Origin: Bog-473 sp963770645 | GTDB taxonomy: Bacteria > Actinomycetota > Acidimicrobiia > Acidimicrobiales > RAAP-2 | DNA: 64,000 nt | Direction: 5' to 3' | Assembly: GCA_963770645.1 (NCBI GenBank) | Contig: CAVYQL010000003.1 | Span: 186,001-250,000 of the forward strand | In this document: piece by piece, positions 26,623-35,571 of the stretch | Layout: the number at the start of each line of letters is the position of its first letter | Numbering within the stretch: position 1 is the stretch's first letter | Translations under genes and position numbers: made by a program | The notes under the pieces: generated by a model | Told to the model about the DNA's origin: nothing | Seen by the model: only the letters and a program-made list of their open reading frames with translations | The model's database searches: none

Positions 26623-26987
26623 CGAGCTGCCTCCGTAACCAAGACGTGGTCGCCGGCCCCCACGACGTGATTCGCACCACCGATGTATCGAAGAGTTGAC
26701 CTTCGGCTGGTCCGGGGTACGGGGCATCCCAGAACGCAAACACTCCCCCATCTCCGGCCGCAGTCCAAGAGCCGGTTCCGGCGGGATTCGCCGCGATTCC
26801 CACCATTGGTACGTGCAGGGCTCTCCCGCCCATCAGCCATGGAAGCCAGCATCGCCGAAGCTGAAAGCTTCCCCCATCGGAGCCGACCTCCTCGTAACCG
26901 TTGTCGTCGGGAAGCGATGCCCCCGGTCAACGCCGTGGTTGCCGCCATCAGGAGTCGTGTTACAGCCAACCCCATTCGCCGCATCAT
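26623..26987 (-). pseudogene. Remnant of a GYW-repeat exported protein
   Basis: MMRRMGLAVTRLLMAATTALTGG at 26987 looks like a signal peptide. The following family-like pieces lie in different frames: NGYEEVGSDGG, then EAFSFGDAGFHG, then GGRALHVPMVGIAANPAGTGSW...GGVFAFWDAPYPGPAEG. At least three frame changes occur in under 150 bp. The pieces match the repeats of the CAP protein at 19870-21720. It is a decayed paralogue. Confidence 0.7.
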
Positions 26988-27144
26988 TCGGCTCTCCCTC
27001 GCCGGCTGTTGTGAGGAGCACCATGGTGCCAAAAGAGCCCTGGAGACCTGTGGCTGAGGGTGCTCCAAGTGCCGGAGGCGGGCCCGTCGAGGTCTTCCAC
27101 TTCGCTGGGTCAGCGAGGCAGTCCGGCCCGTAGGATCCGAGACC

Positions 27145-27837
27145 GTGAAGGCGATCCCCTGGTGGGTGGTGGCTGCGGCTGGGGCCGCCCCGGTGCTGCT
27201 CATCGGCGGGTTTGTCGTCGCCACCGCAATTCAGCCGGATTCGTACGACCCGGTCCGCGACACCATCAGCGAACTCGCCGGACAGGGAGCGACTGACTGG
27301 TGGGTCATGACTTCTGCTCTCACCGGTTTGGGCTTGTGTTACCTCCTCGCCGCACTCGGACTTCAGCCCGCAGGCAGTGTCGGACGCGCCCTGCTCGCCG
27401 GCGGAGGCGTGGCGGTGCTGTTGATCGCAGCGTTCCGGGAGCCGTTGCGTGGATACTCGCTCGCGCATGAACTCGCCGTCATCGCAGCGGCCCTGACTGT
27501 TTGTACGTGGCCGGTGTTCGCTTCACATAGACAACATCCTGCGCTGTTGTTGACGCGCACTCCGAGCATCGCAGCCGCGGGGCTCTCGGTCGCCCTGGTG
27601 ACGTGGTACGCGCTCGAAAGCCACGGCGCCCTGCTGGGACTCGCCGAGCGCGTCGCGGCCGCCGCCCCCGCTCTGTGGCTGCTCGCCGTCGTTGTCACGG
27701 TGCGGCGCACACTGACATCCGATCATCCAGATTGGTCCAGCGCAGGGAAGACGGCTCGCCCAAACCACAACCAACACCTGCTCCATGTCTCGCAGACCGA
27801 CGGACAGCAGGGCCCAATCAGAGGTCTACAGCAGTAG
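27145..27837 (+). CDS. DUF998-type membrane protein
   Basis: The protein has 230 residues from a GTG at 27145. About six membrane helices are seen. The segment QPDSYDPVRDTISELAGQGATDWWVM is the signature of the DUF998 family (P-x-Y-D-x-x-R-D-x-I-S-x-L). A second conserved patch is REPLRGYSLAHELAVIAAAL. The family function is unknown. The C-terminal tail is hydrophilic. It is convergent with ino1, seven bases apart. Confidence 0.78.
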   Translation: MKAIPWWVVAAAGAAPVLLIGGFVVATAIQPDSYDPVRDTISELAGQGATDWWVMTSALTGLGLCYLLAALGLQPAGSVGRALLAGGGVAVLLIAAFREPLRGYSLAHELAVIAAALTVCTWPVFASHRQHPALLLTRTPSIAAAGLSVALVTWYALESHGALLGLAERVAAAAPALWLLAVVVTVRRTLTSDHPDWSSAGKTARPNHNQHLLHVSQTDGQQGPIRGLQQ

Positions 27838-27844
27838 CGCAGGC

Positions 27845-29188
27845 CTACGAGAAGTAGTCGTAGTACTCGAGACCGAGGTGGGTGATCGGCTCCTCGCCGG
27901 CCAAGAAGCGCAGCGTGTTCTTCAACTTCGTCAGCTGGATGAACAGGTCGTGCTCGGGATAGACGTTCGGCGCGCACTGCGGGGACTTGAAGTAGAAGGA
28001 AAGCCACTCTTGGACTCCGTGCATCTGCGCTCGTTGCGCGAGATCCGAGAAGAGGAGCAAGTCGAGGACAAGCGGCGCTGCGAGGATCGAGTCGCGACAC
28101 AAGAAGTTGACTTTGAGCTGCATCGGGTACCCGAGCCATCCGAAGATGTCGATGTTGTCCCAGCCCTCCTTGTTGTCGCCCCGGGGCGGGTAATAGTTGA
28201 TCGAGACCTGATGCTCGATGTTCCCGTAGAGCTCCGGGTACAGCTCCGGCTGGACTATTCCTTCGAGAACACCGAGCTTCGACTGCTCCTTGGCCCGGAA
28301 ACTCTCTGGATCCTGGAGTACTTCCCCGTCGCGGTTGCCGAGGATGTTCGTGGAGTACCACCCGGACAGCCCGAGGAGGCGAGCCTTGATCATCGGCGCC
28401 AGCACGGTCTTGACCATCGTCTGACCCGTCTTGAGGTCCTTGCCCGCGATGGCAATGTTGTCCCGCGCCGCGTACTCGGAGAGCGCGGGAGTGTCCACGG
28501 AAAGGTTCGGCGAACAATTGACGTAGGGGATCCCCAGTCCCAAGGCTGCGTACGCGTAGATCATGCTCGGCGCGATCGCCGGATCGTTGCGATCGAGCGC
28601 CGCGTCGAATGCGTCCATCCCGTGGTAAGCCTCGTTGTCCGGGAGCAACGCCTCGGTCGACCCGCACCACACCATGACGGCACGGGAAGCACCGCGTGCT
28701 TCCATGAAGGCCATGATGTCGGCTCGCACACCCTCGACGCTCCCCCGCAAGGTCGCATCCGAGCGGCGATTGGGACCGTTCACGTGTGTGACGAGATCCT
28801 GGTTGAAGACCGCGGGAAGTGGCCGGACGGAACGCAGGAACGACCCCACCCGCTCGATCGAGGGCTGATCGAGCACCCCGGCGCGGCCGGCGGCTACGAA
28901 CGCATCGTCTGGGTAGGGGTCCCACGCGCAGAAGTCGAGCTGGTCGAGCGAGGCCAATGGGACCAGGTCCTTGATGCTGCTGACCCGTTGCTCGTCACGT
29001 CGACCGAGCCTGACCTTCCCGAGCTGGGACAACGAGCCCACCGCCTGGCCGGATCCCTCTCTGATGCTCTCGACCCCGGCGATCAGGGTCGTGCTGACCG
29101 CTCCGAGCCCCACACAGAACACCGCCAGGCGACCATCCGCCGGAAGAATCTCTCGGCTCCGATCCGCTTCGCTGTCCTTCAAGGCCAT
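27845..29188 (-). CDS. ino1: Myo-inositol-1-phosphate synthase
   Basis: The protein has 447 residues from ATG 29188. It converts glucose 6-phosphate to inositol 1-phosphate with NAD, the first step to phosphatidylinositol and mycothiol in actinobacteria. Diagnostic segments are FCVGLGAVSTTLIAG (NAD site), VWCGSTEALLP, GIPYVNCSPNLSVDTPAL, AGKDLKTGQTMVKTVLAPM and GWYSTNILGNRDGEVL. The C-terminus is longer than the short mycobacterial enzymes. It stands alone, between a DUF998 gene and a terminator hairpin. Confidence 0.92.
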   Translation of the reverse strand: MALKDSEADRSREILPADGRLAVFCVGLGAVSTTLIAGVESIREGSGQAVGSLSQLGKVRLGRRDEQRVSSIKDLVPLASLDQLDFCAWDPYPDDAFVAAGRAGVLDQPSIERVGSFLRSVRPLPAVFNQDLVTHVNGPNRRSDATLRGSVEGVRADIMAFMEARGASRAVMVWCGSTEALLPDNEAYHGMDAFDAALDRNDPAIAPSMIYAYAALGLGIPYVNCSPNLSVDTPALSEYAARDNIAIAGKDLKTGQTMVKTVLAPMIKARLLGLSGWYSTNILGNRDGEVLQDPESFRAKEQSKLGVLEGIVQPELYPELYGNIEHQVSINYYPPRGDNKEGWDNIDIFGWLGYPMQLKVNFLCRDSILAAPLVLDLLLFSDLAQRAQMHGVQEWLSFYFKSPQCAPNVYPEHDLFIQLTKLKNTLRFLAGEEPITHLGLEYYDYFS

Positions 29189-29295
29189 TGAGGCATTCTC
29201 GCACCTCCGGCTCGAGGTGGGCTCGCCTCGAGCACCCGAGGGCACTGCTGCCCTGGCGATGCGTCGTGTTCTCGATGAACCCGGCGCCAGTCCGC

Positions 29296-29335
29296 GACGA
29301 AGGGGCGGGACCATTGCGGCCCCGCCCCTTTCGTC
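29296..29335 (-). terminator. Rho-independent-type hairpin
   Basis: A perfect 10-bp stem AAGGGGCGGG/CCCGCCCCTT (29300-29309 with 29321-29330), extended by GACGA/TCGTC with one bulge. It lies just after the stop of the beta-helix gene at 29362 and before the start of ino1, so it ends the former and insulates the latter. Confidence 0.65.
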
Positions 29336-29361
29336 AGGGTGTTGCTGTGCCCGCGGTTCGC

Positions 29362-31257
29362 TTAACAGGCCGGGACGTAGTCGTCCCCGGAAAGGCCGTT
29401 CACCGAATTCGAACCACCCGGAATCGGGTCGCAGCTGTCGTTGGTGTTCGACGACGGGTTGGGGTCGGTGGAACCCCACTCGTTCTGGATCGGCGCCGGC
29501 TGGTCCGATGGGTCTCCGGTTCCACTGAAGTCAATAGCGTTGGCCAAAAGGTTGCCGCTCCAACTGTTGTCGGAGAAGTTGTTGCCGAGGGCCGCGTCTG
29601 GGTCGGGGCTCAACCCGAACGAAGCAAGGCTCGAGGGAACGTACGTACCTTCTGCCACAACGCCCGCCTCATTCGAGGTCACCGTGTTGTTGACGAAGTC
29701 GTTGTCGCCGCTGGTCCAACCTGGGGCGCCGGGCTCGCAGTTCGGCTGGGTCTCGCACGCCGTACCGGGGCCGGCGAGCACGATCCCGGCTTCATTGCCC
29801 TCGATCGTGTTGCCGGTGGCGCCAACGCCCACGGCACCGATGTCTGCATTGCTGGCACCGGTGAACAGCAGGCCCGCCTGGGCGCTGGTCGTGATGGTGT
29901 TCCCCTCTACCAGCACCGAGCCTACTTGGCTGGTGCTGTCGAGTTGGATGCCCTCGCCGTATCCGCTCTGGCCCTTTGAGTCACCAGTCGCAGTCGCGCC
30001 CGAAAGCGTGTTGCCCCCGATGTCCCACGCACCGGTCGAATTCGCCTCTAGCCCGTAGGCAGCGACCTCGCCGGCATAGATGTTCGCGTCGTTGTCGGAC
30101 ACCGTGTTGCTCTCGACGTTGACCAAGTCAGAGTTCAAGATCAAGATCCCGCTGGCCGAGTTGCCCGCGCCGCCTCCGGAGTAGCTGTTGTCGGAGATGG
30201 TGTTCCCGCTGATCGTGGCGGACCCAGCCGCGAAGACCTGGATGCCGTTCTGGCCGATCGAGTTGGTCGGACCCTCACCTTGGATGGTCGAGCCCGTGAT
30301 CGTGCAGTCGGTGTAGGCGTCGTCGCAAGTGATGCCGTTCTTGTCGTAGGCGGGGGTATAGGGCTCAAAGCTGACCACTGAACCCGTGGGTGAGTCGGTG
30401 TCGGTGGTGCCGTTGATGAACAGGACCTTGTTCGTGTCCTTGCTGGCGTTCAGGTTGTACCCGTTCACGATGATCGGACCGGAGCTGTAGCCGGCAGGAA
30501 TCGTGTGGACGGCAAGCTGGTCGTTCGAGTAGGTGCCGGCCGGCAGGTCGGCCCTGGTCGTGATGGACGTGGTGGGGGACAGCTCCGAAATCTTGTTCAT
30601 GCTCACCGTGGCCGGGTTGGCCTCGTCACTGTTGACGTAGATGCCCAGCCCGCCCTGGCAACCGTAGAGATCGGCCGGCATGTCGATACCGCTGACTGAC
30701 ACTTTGCTGATCGATCCAGAGGCCTCATGGTAGTAGATGCCCACGTAGTCCTGGCCGCAGCCGTAGCCGTCCGTGTCAAAGAAGGAGGAGCCGCTCGGCT
30801 GAGACGCCGGCAGTCCGTTGACGCTCAGTTTGGTCAGGCTTGCGGTGGCGCCTGGCGCCACGTCGATCACGTAATACTGGGGTTGGGAGCTATCGGTGTC
30901 CGTGTCGCTGAGTAGCCCGCTTGTGGGAGCCTCGATCACGGTCGTCGCCCCGGCGCCCTTGATTTTCACGTTGTCGTTCGCCGGCGTGATGCTTACTTGT
31001 TCCTGGTAGGTGCCGGCGGCGACATTGATGGTGCCCCCGACATCGGCCGCGGCCTGCTCCGCCAGGGCGTAGGTGATGGTCTTACACGGGTGAGTTGCGG
31101 ACGCGCACGAGTTGCCCAGGTTTGTGCCCGTTGTGGCCACGTACCACTTGTTGGTGACGGCGGAGGCTGCTGGAGCCGTGATGGCCAGGAACCCGGCCAC
31201 CATGCTCACTACAGCCAACGCCATGATGAGCGCTGGCCCACGCAATCTTGTTTTCAT
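29362..31257 (-). CDS. Secreted beta-helix (pectin-lyase-fold) protein
   Basis: The protein has 631 residues from ATG 31257 (GTG 31269 lies too near GAGGAG). The signal peptide GPALIMALAVVSMVAGFLAITAPAASA is clear. The mature part begins KWYVATTGTNLGNSCASATHPCKTITYALAEQAAADVGGTINVAAGTY, the usual opening of DUF1565/choice-of-anchor beta-helices. Many coils follow with NTISDN, NTVSDN and NTITTS ladders. It resembles the N-terminal module of the 1045-3675 protein. A carbohydrate-binding or lyase role is possible, but no catalytic set is visible. It ends in a Cys-containing YVPAC. Confidence 0.8.
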   Translation of the reverse strand: MKTRLRGPALIMALAVVSMVAGFLAITAPAASAVTNKWYVATTGTNLGNSCASATHPCKTITYALAEQAAADVGGTINVAAGTYQEQVSITPANDNVKIKGAGATTVIEAPTSGLLSDTDTDSSQPQYYVIDVAPGATASLTKLSVNGLPASQPSGSSFFDTDGYGCGQDYVGIYYHEASGSISKVSVSGIDMPADLYGCQGGLGIYVNSDEANPATVSMNKISELSPTTSITTRADLPAGTYSNDQLAVHTIPAGYSSGPIIVNGYNLNASKDTNKVLFINGTTDTDSPTGSVVSFEPYTPAYDKNGITCDDAYTDCTITGSTIQGEGPTNSIGQNGIQVFAAGSATISGNTISDNSYSGGGAGNSASGILILNSDLVNVESNTVSDNDANIYAGEVAAYGLEANSTGAWDIGGNTLSGATATGDSKGQSGYGEGIQLDSTSQVGSVLVEGNTITTSAQAGLLFTGASNADIGAVGVGATGNTIEGNEAGIVLAGPGTACETQPNCEPGAPGWTSGDNDFVNNTVTSNEAGVVAEGTYVPSSLASFGLSPDPDAALGNNFSDNSWSGNLLANAIDFSGTGDPSDQPAPIQNEWGSTDPNPSSNTNDSCDPIPGGSNSVNGLSGDDYVPAC

Positions 31258-31492
31258 CGGTTTCCCCACTTCTCCTCAATAGTTATCGGTTGAGTCGGGA
31301 CCTTGAAACTCGATTCGATTGCACCACGAAGCCGCGGAGGCCAACCTCTTCTTATCGCCTGATCGCCAACTCTCCCCCCTGCGTGTGCAAGCTAGCATTA
31401 AGCGTTGAGCGGTGCTCGGGAACCGATTGAGCCTTCTAGAGCGCAGGTCAAAGCAGTGCTAAGCAGACTAGAGCCATCGAGGTGAGCGTCAG

Positions 31493-31780
31493 GTGAGAAT
31501 TCGGCTGCGGCCGGCGGGGTGCATCTGTGCGGTGACATTGGTGATTGTGCCGGTGGTGTTGACGGGCTGCGCATCTGGGAACACCGCCCATCCCAGCACG
31601 TCATCGGGTTCATCTGGCGCCAGTACGGTTATCACGACCGTTCCTCGTAACTCGTCGTCCACGACTCACCCGAACGGCTCCGCCACCTCAACGCCTTCGA
31701 GCTCAACCACCACGACCACTTCGCCGTTGAGTCACCTGTCACCACCCAGCAACGGAGCGCACCCCTCCCCCGTCCGATGA
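31493..31780 (+). CDS. Small Ser/Thr-rich lipoprotein
   Basis: The protein has 95 residues from a GTG at 31493. The signal peptide ends in the lipobox LTGC (Cys at about residue 26). The mature 70 residues are Ser, Thr and Pro only in effect (STSSGSSGAST, SSTTTTTS), a probable disordered, possibly glycosylated, surface stalk. No folded domain remains, so it may be a truncated lipoprotein. Confidence 0.55.
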   Translation: MRIRLRPAGCICAVTLVIVPVVLTGCASGNTAHPSTSSGSSGASTVITTVPRNSSSTTHPNGSATSTPSSSTTTTTSPLSHLSPPSNGAHPSPVR

Positions 31781-31889
31781 GCACGAGCCGGGCAGAGTTT
31801 TCGAGCCGCCCGGCGTTGCGGTCGAACACTTTCGGAGGGTCGTTGAGATCGAGCAGGACTACGCGATCAGGTGGTGGATAGTCGAACAT
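31632..31889 (-). CDS. Doubtful small ORF with a strong ribosome site
   Basis: ATG 31889 follows GGAGAGGTCACC at ideal spacing, and the first 37 residues (MFDYPPPDRVVLLDLNDPPKVFDRN) look protein-like. The rest is antisense to the Ser/Thr-rich lipoprotein and looks like its shadow. It may be the 5' remnant of a lost gene. Not recognised. Confidence 0.25.
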   Translation of the reverse strand: MFDYPPPDRVVLLDLNDPPKVFDRNAGRLENSARLVLIGRGRGALRCWVVTGDSTAKWSWWLSSKALRWRSRSGESWTTSYEERS

Positions 31890-32241
31890 GGTGACCTCTC
31901 CGCTAGCTGTTCACTGCTACCGACCGGGCCGTTGATCCGTCGATGGACCGGAGCCGATCCATCCCACGAACCGCCTCAAACCGGTGAGCGATCAAAGTGG
32001 TCAGGGGCATGCCCATACCCGCCACCATCGAACGCCGGGGCCGGTGACATTCGACGTTGGATTAGCCGTCGTTGACGAGGTCGAGGAAATCCGCCGGGCT
32101 CAACGTGCAGGTGCCCGTGGAGTCGACGGTGCTCCCATCTCAGATCTGCAGCGGGTCGGGCGACTAACCACGATTAGTCGTAGATTGACCAAGCCATTTC
32201 ACACGGGGGTGGCAAATGATCATGAACCCGGGGTACCAGCC

Positions 32242-32547
32242 ATGAGCGTTACGGTCACCATCCATTTTCCGGTGTCGGATGTCGCAAAGGCCATCGAGGG
32301 TCTTCAGGGTAACGCCAAGTTCCTGGAGGAGATCACTGAATCCACGAGGGGCGCTGGCATGCTCCATCATCGGTTTGTCTCCGGAGATGGCGAACTGATG
32401 GTCATCGACGAATGGGAGACCGCAGAGCAGTTCCAGGGCTTTTTCGATGGGAACCCCAAGGTCGCGGAAGTCATGGCCTCTATCGGGATGACTGGAGCGC
32501 CTGAGATCACTGTGTTCGGATCGATCGACGCACCCGGAACCGTCTAG
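32242..32547 (+). CDS. Small dimeric alpha/beta-barrel (ABM-like) protein
   Basis: The protein has 101 residues. The pattern VTIHFPVSDVAKAIEGLQ...GMLHHRFVSGDGELMVIDEWETAEQFQGFFDGN fits the antibiotic-biosynthesis-monooxygenase-like ferredoxin fold, a strand-helix-strand-strand-helix unit. No catalytic residue can be named. The gene at 32795 has the same layout and also ends M-x3-G-x2-GxPxI, so the two may be paralogues. No clear ribosome site; the in-frame extension upstream is not family-like. Confidence 0.6.
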   Translation: MSVTVTIHFPVSDVAKAIEGLQGNAKFLEEITESTRGAGMLHHRFVSGDGELMVIDEWETAEQFQGFFDGNPKVAEVMASIGMTGAPEITVFGSIDAPGTV

Positions 32548-32794
32548 GGGATCTCAGAGCCTCTGGTTCGCGGCTGCGGCAGTCAACGATCGATGGCCGC
32601 CAGGCACGTCGGAGACTTTTTGCTCGTGCCTCGATTCGCCGGGTCGGTGACGACTGCATCGCGTTCCATCGTGAAGCACTAAGGCGAGCGCGTCTTCACC
32701 TCAGTCATTCCGCCAAGTGCTCACGCTGCAAACCTAAGGATTACCTTGGAAGCAGAGACCTCGACTGATCCGACACCACATTGAGGAGCATTTG

Positions 32795-33070
32795 ATGGCA
32801 AGAATATTAATGATTATCCAGCATCCCGTGAAGGATTTTGACGCTTGGCGGATCGAATATGACCTTGCGCAACCGATACGTGACAAGTACGGGATCACAG
32901 ACGCCACCGTCTTTCGGAATGCCGACGATCCGAACGAGATCACGGGGTTGCACTGGTTCTCTTCTGTCGATGAAGCTCACGCTTTTGCCGACGATCCCGA
33001 TCTGAAAGACGCCATGGCAAGAGCGGGCGTGAACGGACCACCCCGGATCGAAATCAGCGTGGAGGCGTAA
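32795..33070 (+). CDS. Small dimeric alpha/beta-barrel protein
   Basis: The protein has 91 residues from ATG 32795, placed by GAGGAG seven nt upstream. The sequence ILMIIQHPVKDFDAWRIEYD...ATVFRNADDPNEITGLHWFSSVDEAHAFADDPDLKDAMARAGV matches the common monooxygenase-like/DUF small proteins of the dimeric alpha/beta-barrel fold. Residues such as HPVKDFDAW are typical of a subgroup of unknown function. Related in layout to the preceding gene. Confidence 0.68.
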   Translation: MARILMIIQHPVKDFDAWRIEYDLAQPIRDKYGITDATVFRNADDPNEITGLHWFSSVDEAHAFADDPDLKDAMARAGVNGPPRIEISVEA

Positions 33071-33182
33071 TACCCGGGGTCGCTGTATCACCTTAAGTCC
33101 CGCCGATTCCCAGCAGGTCCGACAGTGCTCCGAACGCCGGGGTGCGGGACAACTTTGCCGTTTTCGGTATGGCTCGCCGAAG

Positions 33183-33872
33183 TCACCAAGGAACAGCACT
33201 GTTGCGGTCCGAGAAGGTGCCCGTTGGGCCATCCTTCCCTATCGTCGCCAGCCTGACGATCTCGTCAGTGCCCTCCTCCACGGTCTGGGCCCCTCGGTGT
33301 TGGTTGAGATCCGTGGCCGTAAAGCCGGGGTCCGCCGAGTTCACGCGCCAACGGGGATGAGCTCTGGCCCATTGAATAGTCAACATATTGAGAGCAGCTT
33401 TTGAGGTCGGATATGCCAACAGGTTCAAGTTGGAATACGGGCCATTGGGATCGCTGGCGTAGGTCAGTGAGCCGACACCACTTGACACGTTGACGACGAC
33501 CGGAGACGACGATGCCTCAAGGATGGGCGTAAAGGCACGGACAACTCGGACTGGTCCGAGTACGTTCGTCTCTAGGACTCGAAGAACGTCCGACGCGGCA
33601 GTGTCGACCACTGGCGTTCGATCAGAGATTCCGGCGTTGTTGACTAGGACATCAAGGCCACCGGTCTTCGCCACCAAGGCCGCGGCGGCTTCGACGGAGG
33701 CGTCATCGGTCACGTTGAGCTGAACAAAACGCGCATCGAGGATCCCGGCGGCCTCCTCCCCAAGTCTGATGTCCCGGGACGCAAGCCATACCTCGTGGCC
33801 CTCGGCGACGAGGCGCTTTGCGGCCTCGAAGCCGAGGCCTTTGTTCGCACCGGTAATGAGTGTCTTGGTCAT
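33183..33872 (-). CDS. Short-chain dehydrogenase/reductase
   Basis: The protein has 229 residues. The cofactor motif is TGANKGLGFEAAKRL, followed by the NNAGI motif, the catalytic Ser in VNVSSGVGSLTY and Y-x3-K in YPTSKAALN, then DPGFTATDLN. The SRD after strand 2 favours NADPH. The substrate is unknown. It is likely cytoplasmic and single. A second SDR lies 270 bp away on the other strand, but the two share little beyond the family motifs. Confidence 0.88.
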   Translation of the reverse strand: MTKTLITGANKGLGFEAAKRLVAEGHEVWLASRDIRLGEEAAGILDARFVQLNVTDDASVEAAAALVAKTGGLDVLVNNAGISDRTPVVDTAASDVLRVLETNVLGPVRVVRAFTPILEASSSPVVVNVSSGVGSLTYASDPNGPYSNLNLLAYPTSKAALNMLTIQWARAHPRWRVNSADPGFTATDLNQHRGAQTVEEGTDEIVRLATIGKDGPTGTFSDRNSAVPW

Positions 33873-34106
33873 GACTTTGACTATGCCGTGGTGCCCCGCT
33901 TTGCCGGCCCCGCGACGGTCTCGATGCTGTGTTGCCGGAGCGCTGGGACGAGTTGTACTTGTATCGAGAGATCAAAGGGATAGCGAACGAAGCGGTCGAC
34001 AGCTTCCTCTTAGAGCATCGGCGCACCTGAGGTATGCCCAACTTGGTCAGTACCGCTCGTCCCGACGCATAGGACTGGATCCACCTTCGAAGGCAGCAAT
34101 AGTCCG

Positions 34107-34136
34107 TTGACAGCTCTCGCCCCCTGGGGCTAGACG
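34107..34136 (+). promoter_or_regulatory. Promoter of the SDR gene at 34143
   Basis: TTGACA (34107-34112) and TAGACG (34131-34136) are 18 bp apart. The ATG starts six bases after the -10 box, so the message is probably leaderless. Confidence 0.45.
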
Positions 34137-34142
34137 TGCCGA

Positions 34143-34946
34143 ATGTCAAACAAGTGCGCAATCGTGACCGGATGTTCGAGCGGTATTGGGAGGGCAACCG
34201 CCCTGGAGCTGACGGCACGGGCCTACGAGGTCGTTGCCACCACGCGACGGAACGAGTCGATCGCCGATCTGGCTGTCGAGCGAACCCTCACCCTCGACGT
34301 CGACTCCGATGAGTCCGTGGCCGCTGCGCAGGCCGCTATCGGCCCCGTCGACGTCCTGGTGAACAACGCAGGCTTCGGGATCGAGGGACCGGTAGAGGAA
34401 GTCCCGCTCGTCGAGGTTCGCCGGGCGTTCGAGACGAACTTCTTCGGCGCCGCGCGAATGATCCAGGCCTTCGTCCCCGCCATGCGCGAACGGGGCTGCG
34501 GCGCGATCGTCAACGTCACCTCCGTCTCGGGAATCGTCGGCGGCCCCTTGGCCGGGTTCTACTCGGCGACCAAGTTCGCTCTTGAGGCGCTGTCCGAGTC
34601 ATTGCACCTAGAGGTGGGCCACTTCGGCGTGAAGGTGCTCGTGGTGGAGCCGGGCGCGATTGCGACTCGCTTCGGGGAGAACATGGTGGACCTCCGCGGC
34701 CTACCCGGTCCCTACGCCGAGCTGGCCACGCAGTGGGAGAGCGCCATGGGTCTTCTTAGTGGCGGGGAGCCGGCACCGGGTCCAGAGCTCGTGGCGACGA
34801 AGATCTGCGATGCGTTAGAAACAGAGCACGGTCCACTCCGCGTACCGGTCGGCGCCGACGCCGAGCTGATCGCCGCGAGTCGCCAGGGTGCGAGTTTCGA
34901 CGACTTCGAGGCGGCGATCCGCGAGATCCTTAAGGTCGACTGGTAG
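34143..34946 (+). CDS. Short-chain dehydrogenase/reductase
   Basis: The protein has 267 residues. The cofactor site is VTGCSSGIGRATALEL; TTRRNE after strand 2 suggests NADP. LVNNAGFGIEGPVEEV, VNVTSVSGIVGGPLAGFYSATKFALEAL (Ser and Y-x3-K) and VEPGAIATRF complete the classical set. The C-terminal part with PVGADAELIAASRQGASFDDFEAAIRE resembles the subgroup often annotated as oxidoreductases acting on lipophilic ketones. The substrate is unknown. Confidence 0.9.
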   Translation: MSNKCAIVTGCSSGIGRATALELTARAYEVVATTRRNESIADLAVERTLTLDVDSDESVAAAQAAIGPVDVLVNNAGFGIEGPVEEVPLVEVRRAFETNFFGAARMIQAFVPAMRERGCGAIVNVTSVSGIVGGPLAGFYSATKFALEALSESLHLEVGHFGVKVLVVEPGAIATRFGENMVDLRGLPGPYAELATQWESAMGLLSGGEPAPGPELVATKICDALETEHGPLRVPVGADAELIAASRQGASFDDFEAAIREILKVDW

Positions 34947-35070
34947 AGCCCCCGAACTCTGGCAGTCCGTCGATCCCTGGACATGTGGGCTGGACAGACG
35001 CCCAGGCGGCGTTGTGGGACTCAGCCTGATCACGGGATCGACGTGAGGAGAGGTAATCGGCCTCTCTGGC

Positions 35071-35349
35071 TCAATCTGATCGGATTTTCCAGACTGCGAT
35101 GTCTTCGCTCTGGATCGCGGACCGCTGCAGCTTGTACCCGGCCGCCTGCATCCGAGTCTCAAGGTATACCTTTGCCTCGGCGTCACTGAAGTGGTTCGCG
35201 GTCAGCTCTTCGATCTGATCACGAGCGATGATCTGAGGCCGCAGTCTGTGTCCGGGCTCCGTTGTGAACCACAACCAGAACTCACCGTTCGCAACGATTA
35301 AAGCCACAGAGGTCGCGTCCTCGCGGAAGGCGATCTGGAGGTCGTCCAT
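35071..35349 (-). CDS. Hypothetical protein
   Basis: The protein has 92 residues from ATG 35349; a GTG at 35367 is an alternative. MDDLQIAFREDATSVALIVANGEFWLWFTTEPGHRLRPQIIARDQ is a plausible alpha/beta fold, followed by a helix with YLETRMQAAGYKL and a terminal strand. Not recognised, no signal peptide, no neighbours on its strand. Confidence 0.5.
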   Translation of the reverse strand: MDDLQIAFREDATSVALIVANGEFWLWFTTEPGHRLRPQIIARDQIEELTANHFSDAEAKVYLETRMQAAGYKLQRSAIQSEDIAVWKIRSD

Positions 35350-35571
35350 GGCTGGCAATATCGGCACAAAACACGGCGAGTTGAACTCCTATCCGGTGTT
35401 CTGAGATCGCCCTGAACCTATGTAGCAGTACTTTTGAGCGTGGTGTCTGAGTCACCACCGGTCTTCACCTCATTGCACCACTAAGCACGGTAAGGGCTGC
35501 CGATCTGGCTACCACGGCGCCGCTCCCCTTGCCGAAGGGCGTCGTCGCTGCTCCCCAAATGCACCCTAAAA

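Noticed and set aside
31984..32241. In-frame extension before the ABM-like gene at 32242
   Set aside because: The added residues lack the fold's pattern, and ATG 32242 begins at the first conserved strand.
33929..34030. Short plus-strand frame ending PERWDELYLYREIKGIANEAVDSFLLEHRR
   Set aside because: It reads like a C-terminal piece of some protein, but it has no upstream part and I cannot name the family.
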